Part shown: one piece after another, positions 23,601 to 31,029 of the stretch | Layout of the letters: every line of letters starts with the position of its first letter | Position numbering within the stretch: the stretch's first letter is position 1 | NCBI RefSeq assembly: GCF_022829445.1 | Contig: NZ_JAKSXY010000041.1 | Span: forward strand, 1-33,694 | Direction of reading: 5' to 3' | Length of the DNA stretch: 33,694 nucleotides | From: Methylobacterium sp. J-068 | Lineage (GTDB): Bacteria; Pseudomonadota; Alphaproteobacteria; Rhizobiales; Beijerinckiaceae | The notes under the pieces: generated by a model | Told to the model about the DNA's origin: nothing | The model's input: the letters and a program-made list of their open reading frames with translations, nothing else | Database searches by the model: none | Position numbers and translations under genes: made by a program

Positions 23601-24551
23601 GCGGGTCCGCCCTTCGCCGTCGCCCTCGACCTGCCGGCCGATCGCGGCACGCCGACCCCGCTCCAGGTGCTGGCGGTCACCGCCGATCCCTGGCCCGGCG
23701 CGGTGGCGGTCTGGCGCGCGGAGGGCGAGGCGGCGCCGCTGAGCCCCACCGGCTTCGTCGACCATCCGGCCTGCCTCGGCGAGACCCTGACGGCGCTGCC
23801 GCCCGGCCCGCTCTGGCGCTTCGACCGGAACGCCCGGCTCGACGTGCGCCTGCGCCAGGCCGGGGCGCTCGGGGCGATCGACGAGCGCGCCGCCCTGGCC
23901 GGCGGCAACCTCTTCGCCCTGCGCGGGGCGGACGGGGCGATCGAGCTGTTCTCCGCCGCCGGAATCACGCTGATCGGGCCGGAGACCTTCCGCCTCACCC
24001 GGTTGCTGCGCGGCCTCGCCGGCGGCGAGGCCCAGGCCGAGCGGGCGGCACCGGCCGGCAGCCTGATCGTGCGCCTCGACGCGGCGGTGGTTCCCCTGGT
24101 CGAGCGCCTCGACGAGGCGGGCCGCGCCTTTCGCTACCGGGTCGGCCCGGCCGAGCGCGACCCGGCCGATCCGGCCTTCGTCGCGCTCACGGCCCGGGCC
24201 GGGCTCGAAGCCTTCCGCCCCTTGCGCCCCGTACACCTGCGGGCGCGGCGCGAACCGGAGGGCGTGCGCCTCACCTGGATACGCCGGGCGCGGCGCGACG
24301 GCGATTCCTGGGACCTCGCCGAGATCCCCCTGGAGGAGGCCGAATCCTACGTGGTCGAGGTGTTCTCCGCCGACGGCACCCGCCTGCGGGTCCTGACGGC
24401 GGAGGGCCCGAATCTGCTCTACGCGAAGGGCGACGAGACCGCCGATTTCGGCGGACCGCAGGAGCGCCTCGACTTCGGCGTCGCGCAGGTCGGCGCCCTC
24501 GCGGGCCGGGGTCCGGCGACCCGGACCCGCGTCCCGGTCCGAACGCCCTGA
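20670..24551 (+). CDS. GTA tail megatron / host-specificity protein (gp15)
   Basis: A 1293-residue protein forming the tail tip. A Gly/Ala-rich hydrophobic N-terminus (GAAVGTALGGPIGGIIGSAV) is followed by the conserved GDPIPRVYGRARIGG and YFADLAIGLCEGEIAGI. The GTA TIM-barrel-like domain spans roughly residues 400-720 (GFIVGSEFVGLTRVRG, VYAADWTEYG, GIDYYPPLTDW, IWLTEIGVPAVDKG, NGPNVFPDPKSSE). A phage-tail domain follows at about 770-940 and the C-terminal third is beta-rich (LRRGLAGG-type and RVRLTW-like strands). It should contact the host surface and hold the peptidase. ATG 20670 follows CCGGAG. Intact and of normal length. Confidence 0.93.
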   Translation: MATLILQTAGAAVGTALGGPIGGIIGSAVGAAAGSGIDSAIFGGGGTRRVEGPRLSDVAGLSSTEGDPIPRVYGRARIGGTLIWATRPLEVASTSVERAAGAKGGGGGKTVRTAYAYFADLAIGLCEGEIAGIRRVWADGLEIDLTTLALRLHRGGTDQAPDPLIVAKEGEENAPAYRGLAYVVFERLALDAFGNRIPQFAFEVIRPVAGLAAMIRAVCLIPGSTEFGLDPLRVTEDAGYGTTRPANRFQLQANTDVVASLDALQALCPRLTRISVVASWFGDDLRAGQCTIAPKVDNATKITTGDAWSVAGFGRSAAGTVSTAPGGGPAYGGTPSDAGLGRLVAELRRRGLGVVLYPFVMMDVPVGNALADPRGAAHQPPYPWRGRITCHPAPGRPGSPDGTEAAEAQVAAFFEGYRAFVLHYADLAATWAAEGVDLAGFIVGSEFVGLTRVRGGFGSYPAVARLRALANDVRGRLGPGVALVYAADWTEYGADVRDGGATIRFPLDALFADPAIDAVGIDYYPPLTDWRDGADHADLALADDIYDRAYLKGRVGAGEAFDWYYRDASDRAAQIRTPIGDGAYAKPWIHRAKDLVAWWSNPHVEREGGVETRATAWVPRGKPIWLTEIGVPAVDKGTNGPNVFPDPKSSEDAAPPHSRGTRDDLIQARGLAAILARFDPGLPGFEADHNPVSPLYGGTMVPADAIFVWAWDARPYPAFPDFDTVWSDAGNWPVGHWITGRIEGLELDRLIAAILSDLGIGVPAAITADAFLDGYVIDRPMSARAALEPLAQLYGLDVSALAGTLSVQGPRREVPRVIEADDLALVRPEDAPLTRVRAEEAELPRSIEIGFTDGQSAEYRRAGAAAIRPTGARRRETRMEAAIVTRRDCAEALAEAALDAALAARDTARFRLSPRRIDLAPGDLLALPGERLPHRIMRIADSPQGRDLETRGVPLHGRAPRPTDRAEARPRRAPPTLAGPPFAVALDLPADRGTPTPLQVLAVTADPWPGAVAVWRAEGEAAPLSPTGFVDHPACLGETLTALPPGPLWRFDRNARLDVRLRQAGALGAIDERAALAGGNLFALRGADGAIELFSAAGITLIGPETFRLTRLLRGLAGGEAQAERAAPAGSLIVRLDAAVVPLVERLDEAGRAFRYRVGPAERDPADPAFVALTARAGLEAFRPLRPVHLRARREPEGVRLTWIRRARRDGDSWDLAEIPLEEAESYVVEVFSADGTRLRVLTAEGPNLLYAKGDETADFGGPQERLDFGVAQVGALAGRGPATRTRVPVRTP

Positions 24552-24611
24552 GCCGACGACGACCTCGCCGGCCCCCGTCTCATTTCCCCCGATCCTGCCC
24601 GGAGCCGGTCG

Positions 24612-26483
24612 ATGTCCGAGACCACACCCAACCTCGCGCTGCCGCTGATCGCGGCCTCGCAGGCGCAGAAGCACGTCACCCACAACGAGGCGCTCGCCGA
24701 CCTCGACACCCTGGTCCAGCTCGCCTGCCTCGACAAGGACCGCGCGAGCCCGCCCGCCGACCCGGCCGAGGGGGACCGCTACCTCGTGCTGAGCCCCAAC
24801 CCGACCGGAGCCTGGACGGGCCTGTCCGGCCAGATCGCCCGCTATCAGGACGGGCACTGGCTCGGCTTCGCGCCGAGGCCCGGCTGGCTCGCCTGGCTCA
24901 TCGACGAGGGCGAACTCTACGCCTATTCGGGCACGGGCTGGGTCGGATTCCGGACCACCTTCACCGCGCTCCAGAATCTCGTGCGCCTCGGGATCGGCAC
25001 GGCGGCGGATGCCGCCAACCCCTTCGCCGCCAAGCTGAACAAGGCCCTCTGGACCGCCCTGACGACGCCCGAGGGCGGCACAGGCGACCTGCGCTACACC
25101 CTGAACAAGCAGGCGGCCGGCAACGTCCTGTCCCTGCTGTTCCAGAGCGGGTTCTCGGGCCGGGCGGAACTCGGCCTGACCGGCGACGACGACCTGACCC
25201 TGAAGGTCTCGCCCGACGGGGCCGCGTTCCGCGAGGCCCTGCGCGTCAACCGGAGCACGGGGGCATTGGCCGTGGCGGCGGGCAGCGCCGGGGCGCCCGC
25301 CCTCGCGGCGGGGGGCGACGCCGATACCGGCACGTTCTCGCCCGGCGCCGACCTCTGGGCCGTCGCCACCGGCGGCGCGGAGCGCCTGCGCGTGGATGCG
25401 GCCGGCAATCTCGGCCTCGGCACGATGGCGCCGCGCACGCGGCTCGATACCGGGCTCGGCACCCTGTCGGGGGCCGCGAGCGACTACGACAAGGCGCAGG
25501 CCCTGATGACGGGCGGCGGGACCGTGACCTGGGGCGGCCCGAGCGGGCGGCTGCGGTGGACGGCCCGCTTCCTCTGCATCCCGCTCGCGCGCACCACGTT
25601 CTCGGACGGGCATCTCGGCATCGGCCAGCCGGTCACCCCGATTCCGGCCGCCCAGGTCTGGGACGGATCGGCCCGTTCCGCCGACGCGACGGGGATCGTC
25701 CTCAACGGGCACGAGGCGCTCTGGGCCGTGCACGTGCCGGGCTCGAACAACGCCGATTATCAGTTCGTCATCACCTACTGGACCAAGGCCTTCAACGCGC
25801 CCAGCAACTGGCTCCTGATCGCGGTCGCCAACGGCGACGACGGGTCGGTGAAGCTCGGCACCGGGGCGATCATCGCCAGCGGCGGCACGCTGACGCCCGG
25901 CACCGGATCGTTCCGCACGGTCGCGACCAGCGGGCCGGCCTCCTTCGGGGGCACGGTCGCGCACGCCTCGGACAACGCCTTCAGCTTCGGCACCGCGACC
26001 CTGCGCGCCTCGGTGGTCTACGCGGCCACGGGCAGCATCAACACGTCGGATGCCCGCGAGAAGACGGCCGTGGAACCCCTGACGGATGCGCAGATCGCCG
26101 CCGCCACGGCGCTGGCGGGGGAGATCGGCACGTTCCGCTTCCTCGACGCCGTGGCGCGCAAGGGCGAGGGCGCGCGGTTCCATGTGGGCCTGACGGTGCA
26201 GCGCGCGGTCGCGGTCCTGGCCGCGCACGGCCTCGATCCGTTCGCCCTCGGCATCGTCTGCCGCGACGCGTGGGCGGCGACCGAACCCACGCCCGCGATC
26301 GAGGGGCGCGCCGCCGAGTACGGCGAGGACGGGATGGAGACGCGGCCCGCGATTCCCGCTCAACCCGCGACGCCGGGCTCACCGGCCGGGGACCGCTACG
26401 GCTTCCGCACCGACGAGCTGCTGCTGTTCCTCGCGCGCGGATTCGATGCCCGTCTGCGGGCCCTCGAAACGCGGGCGCCCTGA
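24612..26483 (+). CDS. tail fibre with DUF2793 and S74 chaperone-protease domains
   Basis: A 623-residue fibre. The N-terminal DUF2793 region (about 1-125: TPNLALPLIAASQAQKHVTH, NEALADLDTLVQL, DGHWLGFAPRPGWLAWL) probably anchors it to the tail. A Gly-rich shaft follows (150-300), then a receptor-binding-like domain (about 300-420) and a C-terminal S74 intramolecular chaperone. The latter shows INTSDAREK with the Ser479/Lys484 dyad and HVGLTVQRAVAVLA, so it should trimerise the fibre and then cut itself off near residue 479. The end (RYGFRTDELLLFLARGF) is typical of this domain. It starts 60 bases after gp15 and ends 4 bases from a convergent small gene. Confidence 0.88.
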   Translation: MSETTPNLALPLIAASQAQKHVTHNEALADLDTLVQLACLDKDRASPPADPAEGDRYLVLSPNPTGAWTGLSGQIARYQDGHWLGFAPRPGWLAWLIDEGELYAYSGTGWVGFRTTFTALQNLVRLGIGTAADAANPFAAKLNKALWTALTTPEGGTGDLRYTLNKQAAGNVLSLLFQSGFSGRAELGLTGDDDLTLKVSPDGAAFREALRVNRSTGALAVAAGSAGAPALAAGGDADTGTFSPGADLWAVATGGAERLRVDAAGNLGLGTMAPRTRLDTGLGTLSGAASDYDKAQALMTGGGTVTWGGPSGRLRWTARFLCIPLARTTFSDGHLGIGQPVTPIPAAQVWDGSARSADATGIVLNGHEALWAVHVPGSNNADYQFVITYWTKAFNAPSNWLLIAVANGDDGSVKLGTGAIIASGGTLTPGTGSFRTVATSGPASFGGTVAHASDNAFSFGTATLRASVVYAATGSINTSDAREKTAVEPLTDAQIAAATALAGEIGTFRFLDAVARKGEGARFHVGLTVQRAVAVLAAHGLDPFALGIVCRDAWAATEPTPAIEGRAAEYGEDGMETRPAIPAQPATPGSPAGDRYGFRTDELLLFLARGFDARLRALETRAP

Positions 26484-26487
26484 GCCC

Positions 26488-26703
26488 TCAGCGCAGGTAT
26501 CCCGCCGCGCGCAGATCCGCCTCGACGGCCTCGCAGAAGGCGTGCAGCGGATTGTCGTTCTGCGGTTGCGGCGGGCGCAGCGGCACCATGGGCGCAAACG
26601 CCAGGGCCGGCGGAGACGACCCTTGAGCTTCGTCGTCGTCCGCAGCGGGACTTTCTTCCGAAACGTCTCGCCTCAGAGCAGCCGAGATGAGCTTTCGCAG
26701 CAT
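26488..26703 (-). CDS. hypothetical protein, 71 aa, antisense within the cluster
   Basis: ATG 26703 follows a strong AGGAGG, so translation is likely. The N-terminus is an amphipathic helix (MLRKLISAALRRDV), then an acidic linker, a Pro-rich segment (FAPMVPLRPPQPQNDNP) and a C-terminal helix (LHAFCEAVEADLRAAGYL). No family is recognised. It is convergent with the tail fibre and divergent from the lysozyme. Confidence 0.6.
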   Translation of the reverse strand: MLRKLISAALRRDVSEESPAADDDEAQGSSPPALAFAPMVPLRPPQPQNDNPLHAFCEAVEADLRAAGYLR

Positions 26704-26795
26704 ATCCGCCTCCTGACCGCGCAACGGCGGAATGTTCGCTCAAATCCCGGCGACGATCAACGTTCCGAACACATGCAATAACCCGGAGACATGAC

Positions 26796-27461
26796 ATGGA
26801 CATGAGCGCCATCGGCCGCGCCGTGCTGACCGCACGCGAGGGCCGCCGCCTGACCGCCTACCGGGACAGCGTCGGCATCTGGACCATCGGCATCGGACAT
26901 ACCTCGGCCGCCGGGCCACCCCTGGTCACGCCCGGACTCCGGCTCACGGAGGCCGCCTGCGACGACCTGTTCCGCCGGGACCTCGCCCGCTACGTGCGCG
27001 GCGTCGCGGCGGTCGCGCCCGACGACCTGCCGGACCACGCCTTCGACGCCCTGGTGTCGCTCTGCTTCAACATCGGCCTCTCCGCTTTCGAGCGCTCGAC
27101 GGTGGCGCGCTGCCTGAAGGCGGGGGACCGTGCCGGGGCCGCCGAGGCGATCCTGCTTTGGAACCGTCCCACCGCGCTGATCCCGCGCCGGGAGGCCGAG
27201 TACGACCAGTTCCGGACGCCCTATTCCGAGGCCCTGCCGCGGGCGCGGCGTGGGGACGCGGCCGCGATCTCCGATCCCCGGCCCGCGCGGACGCCGCTCC
27301 CGGCACCGCGCCGGCCGGCGCCGCGCCCGCGTTCGCTGCCGCAGATCATGCCCTCCGCCCTGCCCCCTCGGCCGGTGGAGCCGGGGACGGGCGCGCGCCG
27401 GCCCGGCGCCTGGGCCCGCCTGTGGGCCGGCCTGCGCGGCCGCGCCTCACGAGACACATGA
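26796..27461 (+). CDS. phage-type lysozyme (GH24 endolysin)
   Basis: A 221-residue muramidase. The E-x8-D-x5-T catalytic set of GH24 is present as Glu15, Asp24 and Thr30 (REGRRLTAYRDSVGIWTIG), followed by FDALVSLCFNIGLSAFERST and a REAEYDQF segment in place of the usual RR..E.. motif. Residues 150-221 form a Pro/Arg-rich tail ending in a Trp-containing helix (RPGAWARLWAGLRG). There is no signal peptide or SAR helix, so release needs a holin or another route. ATG 26796 has GGAG about 10 bases upstream. In R. capsulatus the GTA endolysin is unlinked; here it is in the cluster. Confidence 0.88.
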   Translation: MDMSAIGRAVLTAREGRRLTAYRDSVGIWTIGIGHTSAAGPPLVTPGLRLTEAACDDLFRRDLARYVRGVAAVAPDDLPDHAFDALVSLCFNIGLSAFERSTVARCLKAGDRAGAAEAILLWNRPTALIPRREAEYDQFRTPYSEALPRARRGDAAAISDPRPARTPLPAPRRPAPRPRSLPQIMPSALPPRPVEPGTGARRPGAWARLWAGLRGRASRDT

Positions 27462-27507
27462 CCCACCGCCGATCCCGATCGCGAATCGCTCAACCGTGGA
27501 GCCCACC

Positions 27508-28032
27508 ATGATCCGTCCGTCTCGTCCTTTCGCGCGATCCGCCCTCGCGGGTGCCCTCGTCCTCTTCGGCCTGACCGGCGCTTGCGCGGCGCAGGCCGAC
27601 GCGATCACCCTGCCCTGGGGCGACGCCGTCGCGGGCGTGGTCCAGGGCCTCGGCAGCGTGCTGGTGCCCCTGGCCGCGACAGCCGCGCTGACGGCGCTGG
27701 CACGCCTCACCGGCCCTTTGCGCGTGCTCGTCACCACCACGCTCGTCGAGCGCTTGGTGCGGAACGTCGGCGACTACGCCATCAACGCGGTGGCGGGGGC
27801 GGTGCGCGGCCAAACCCTGAGCGTCCCGGTGGGCTCGCGGGTGATCGCCAGCGCGGTGCAGCGGGCCCTCGATCAGGCGCCCGGCTGGCTCGTGCGCGCG
27901 GCGGGCGGGCGGGAGGGCGTCGGCGAGAAGGTGTTCCGCAGCCTTCCCCTCGAAGAGGCGGCGACGGAAGCCAACACCCTCGCGCCCGCGTTGCAGGCGA
28001 CGCGAAACCAGCGGGCGCCCGCACGGCCCTGA
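27508..28032 (+). CDS. membrane protein with signal peptide, 174 aa, lysis-region candidate
   Basis: An N-terminal signal-like segment (about 1-32: SALAGALVLFGLTGACAA) is followed by two hydrophobic stretches (about 38-65 with VAGVVQGLGSVLVPLAATAA, and a weaker one near 95) and a soluble C-terminal helix-rich domain. No family is recognised. Its place directly after the lysozyme suggests a role in lysis or envelope passage, but a virion protein is also possible. ATG 27508 has a weak GGAG 9 bases upstream. Confidence 0.6.
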   Translation: MIRPSRPFARSALAGALVLFGLTGACAAQADAITLPWGDAVAGVVQGLGSVLVPLAATAALTALARLTGPLRVLVTTTLVERLVRNVGDYAINAVAGAVRGQTLSVPVGSRVIASAVQRALDQAPGWLVRAAGGREGVGEKVFRSLPLEEAATEANTLAPALQATRNQRAPARP

Positions 28033-28109
28033 GGGCAGGGCCTCGGGCGGCTGGGTCTCTCGCGGGGCGGAACCTCGAGAGGCCTCGGGATCTCGGAGGA
28101 GGGCGAACC

Positions 28110-28457
28110 TTGGAAAAGATCGCGCTGGAGGCCGCGCGTCTCCTCGTCTCCCAGGAAGGCGCCGGCTGGACCGTGGCCGTCCTCCTCGGGCTCGCGTGCT
28201 TCCACCTGCACCGGGAAACCACGCGCTTGCAGGAGGCCCGGCTCAGCGACACCGGAGCGACCGCGACGGCCCTGGAGCGGGCCTCGCAGACCAACGCCGC
28301 GGTCGCGGCGGCTCTGGAGAGCCGGACGCGGGTGCTCGAGGACCTGTCGCGGGTCGCGGCCGAGATCGCCTGCGGCGTCGAGCGCAGCGATGCGCGCGCC
28401 CGCGAGAAGTTCGACGACATCCTGCGCCGGCTCGCCGAGCCGCGCCCGCGCGCGTGA
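28110..28457 (+). CDS. single-pass membrane coiled-coil protein, 115 aa (spanin-like?)
   Basis: The frame is best started at TTG 28110, preceded by a strong GGAGGAGGG. The protein has a short helix, one membrane segment (WTVAVLLGLACFHL, about 20-34) and a long charged coiled coil (about 35-110: TTRLQEARLSDTG, ALESRTRVLEDLSRVAAEI). This topology resembles inner-membrane spanins (Rz type) or XhlA-like lysis proteins and fits the position after the endolysin. No sequence family is recognised, so the assignment rests on topology and context. Confidence 0.6.
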   Translation: MEKIALEAARLLVSQEGAGWTVAVLLGLACFHLHRETTRLQEARLSDTGATATALERASQTNAAVAAALESRTRVLEDLSRVAAEIACGVERSDARAREKFDDILRRLAEPRPRA

Positions 28458-28496
28458 GGATTCCGCCGGGAGGACCCTGCCGAGAGGATTTCCGCT

Positions 28497-28709
28497 ATGA
28501 ACCGCATCCCCCTGTTCCCCGGCCGGGCGTCGCGGCACCGGAGCGCGGCCCTTCGCCTCCGCGCCGCCCGCCGGTGCTTCGACCGCTCGACCGTGGCCCT
28601 GCGCAAGGCCGCCCTCGATCACATCGACGACCAGGCCCTCATCGGCACGATGCTGGAGGCGACCCTGGCCCGCATCGCCGCGCAGGGGAGCGGCCCCGCG
28701 CCCCGATGA
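28497..28709 (+). CDS. small basic protein, 70 aa
   Basis: ATG 28497 follows GAGAGGA. The protein is very Arg-rich in its first half (SRHRSAALRLRAARRC) and then forms a helix (LIGTMLEATLARIAAQG). No family is recognised. It is the last gene in the run of same-strand genes after the lysozyme and marks the probable right end of the particle cluster. Confidence 0.55.
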   Translation: MNRIPLFPGRASRHRSAALRLRAARRCFDRSTVALRKAALDHIDDQALIGTMLEATLARIAAQGSGPAPR

Positions 28710-28741
28710 GGAACCGAATGGCCGAGGTTGCGCTTGGCTCC

Positions 28742-28777
28742 GCATTCAGGGCGCATTCACGGCCCGGCCCTTAGATC
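28742..28777 (+). promoter_or_regulatory. direct-repeat element and -10 box before feuN
   Basis: GCATTCA occurs at 28742-28748 and again at 28753-28759, an 11-bp period typical of OmpR/PhoB-family regulator sites. TAGATC (28772-28777) fits a -10 box 12 bases further on, with the repeat overlapping the -35 position. Transcription would then start within a few bases of ATG 28786, and no Shine-Dalgarno is present, so the message may be leaderless. Confidence 0.55.
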
Positions 28778-28785
28778 TTTCCGCC

Positions 28786-29154
28786 ATGCGTATCCTTCTC
28801 GCCCTGTTGTTGATCGGACTGACCATCGCGGGATTCGCGACGGGTTCGATCGATACGTTCGCGGAGGAGACGCCCGCGACCGGCGCCGTCACGGCCCCGC
28901 TCGCCGCGATGCCGCGCGGCGAGACCTGCCTCAGCGCCGCGGACATGCGCGAGGCGGTGGCCGACAAGCGGGTGATCGCCCCCGTGGCGGCGATTCGCGC
29001 CGCGCGCCAGGTGATCCCGAGGGCGGAGATCCAGCGGGCGCGCCTGTGCCGGAACGACGAGACGCTGGTCTATCTCCTGACGGCCCTGCGCCGCGACGGC
29101 CAGTTCGTCCATGTCATGATCGACGCCACCACCGGGCAGGTCAGCGGGCCGTAA
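28786..29154 (+). CDS. feuN: periplasmic PepSY-like protein, FeuN-like inhibitor of the sensor kinase
   Basis: A 122-residue exported protein: signal or anchor segment at about 1-22 (ILLALLLIGLTIAGF), then a linker and one PepSY-like domain (about 50-122: LSAADMREAVADKRVI, VAAIRAARQVIPRAEIQRAR, LVYLLTALRRDGQFV, MIDATTGQVSG). Position directly before the FeuP-like regulator matches feuN of rhizobia, a small periplasmic protein that restrains FeuQ. The symbol is assigned by context and domain rather than by alignment. ATG 28786 has no ribosome site. Confidence 0.7.
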   Translation: MRILLALLLIGLTIAGFATGSIDTFAEETPATGAVTAPLAAMPRGETCLSAADMREAVADKRVIAPVAAIRAARQVIPRAEIQRARLCRNDETLVYLLTALRRDGQFVHVMIDATTGQVSGP

Positions 29155-29269
29155 GACCGGCCGAGATTAAGTTCGGCCAAGCCTTGTTTCGCAGGGCGCG
29201 AGAGGCGGCTACCGTGCGGGATTACGTCGGGGACGCCGTTCCAGGCCATCATCACAGGAGTGCGGGACC

Positions 29270-29947
<678 letters not shown>

Positions 29948-30114
29948 ACGGGCGCAGGGCCTCGAAGCGCGTCGCGCATCCGTAAGTTGATTTCACCGAG
30001 CGGTCATTTTAGCTTCGAAATCAGGCATCGCGCATCGAATGGGATGCGCGGAAGTCGTAACCATGCATCCCCGGGCCATCTTGCTGCGGATGCCGCCCAT
30101 TACGAGACCATTGC

Positions 30115-30402
30115 ATGGACAAGGCCGTTGTCCAGGCCATGAAGGGCCTGGAGAAGTATGGGCCGGATGGCTTGGTTTTCTCTGTCGCGATGATCGGAAC
30201 GTTCGGCGCGCTGGCAGCCGGCGCCCCTCCGATCTGGAGCGTGCTCGCGGGATGCGGTTTCTGCGTGATCTGGCTCGTTCGCAATTATGCTGTCGCCCAC
30301 ATCGAAGTCCGAAACCGAATGGCGGACCTGGAACTGACGGCGCGACGACGAGGCCTGCCGATCATCCGGAAAGCGAAACCCGTCGTTCCCCCGGATGCAT
30401 GA
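30115..30402 (+). CDS. small membrane protein, 95 aa, inserted between feuP and feuQ
   Basis: Two adjacent hydrophobic segments (about 19-36, LVFSVAMIGTFGALAAG, and 40-58, WSVLAGCGFCVIWLV) form a probable helical hairpin, followed by a charged cytoplasmic tail (HIEVRNRMADLELTARRRG). No family is recognised. The ribosome site is weak. GC and codon use are visibly lower than in flanking feuP and feuQ, suggesting acquisition. Region 29948-30114 shows nothing else. Confidence 0.6.
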   Translation: MDKAVVQAMKGLEKYGPDGLVFSVAMIGTFGALAAGAPPIWSVLAGCGFCVIWLVRNYAVAHIEVRNRMADLELTARRRGLPIIRKAKPVVPPDA

Positions 30403-30444
30403 CACCAATTGTCAATCTCGGAGAGGTGACATACATCCAAAGCC

Positions 30445-30981
30445 ATGGTGACCGGCATGCAGGGCGCATTCTTTGTCGTGATCGCGATCTTGGCGGTCAG
30501 CCTGCTGGCTGGGCGGGAGCTGGTTCACGCGACCACCCATGCACGTCGTAAAGGACAGGCGCTGGCCCGAGCGACAGATGATTTGAATCGTTGCTTCGAC
30601 CTGACGGAGCGTGCCCTGAGCGATGATCGCGTCTCTCCGTATTTGAAGGCGGCGCTCATCAATCAGACCGCCGCGCTGACCGATTCAAAGATCGGCAAGG
30701 CGAGCATCGAAGCCTTCCTGAAGCTCGTGGCGCAGAACGACGGCGCGCCGGAAATGATCGAGAATCCTCTCGGTGAGGCGATCGATCACCTCGCATGTGT
30801 CGACCCGAAGCTCGCCGCCGAATGCCGTTCCGCTTTTGGTGAAGGCCTGGTCGCGCTCCTCTTGATGCATGCGGACGCCTTCACAGTCGAAGACGCGGCC
30901 CTCGAAGCCGTCCGCAGTCCCTATGGTGTTCCCGCCGGCATCGCTCGGATGTTCGGTGGCTCTGGACTGGCGCCCGTTTAA
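30445..30981 (+). CDS. membrane-anchored helical protein, 178 aa, inserted between feuP and feuQ
   Basis: One N-terminal membrane segment (about 5-24: QGAFFVVIAILAVSLLAG) precedes a soluble, mostly helical domain (LNRCFDLTERALSD, FLKLVAQNDGAPEM, VALLLMHADAFTVEDAAL). No family is recognised. ATG 30445 and ATG 30457 are both possible; GGAGAGG lies about 20 bases upstream, further than usual. Composition matches the preceding small membrane protein, so the two probably arrived together. Confidence 0.6.
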   Translation: MVTGMQGAFFVVIAILAVSLLAGRELVHATTHARRKGQALARATDDLNRCFDLTERALSDDRVSPYLKAALINQTAALTDSKIGKASIEAFLKLVAQNDGAPEMIENPLGEAIDHLACVDPKLAAECRSAFGEGLVALLLMHADAFTVEDAALEAVRSPYGVPAGIARMFGGSGLAPV

Positions 30982-31029
30982 GGCCGGATCGATTAGTCCA
31001 TCGAGCGCCGCGCGTCCGGGCGATCCTTC

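Noticed and set aside
20430..26363. A huge open frame on the minus strand (1977 codons) opposite gp15 and the fibre
   Set aside because: It is the mirror of high-GC third positions in the sense genes; the protein is low-complexity Arg/Gly/Glu/Ala, spans several genes and their gaps, and has no domain.
28710..28785. Search for an attachment site or tRNA at the right end of the particle cluster
   Set aside because: No tRNA-like sequence and no match to the left junction; GTA-type clusters need not have att sites.
30001..31029. Target-site duplication around the feuP-feuQ insert
   Set aside because: Short similar strings (such as ATCGCGCATC-like words) occur but no convincing flanking direct repeat was found.
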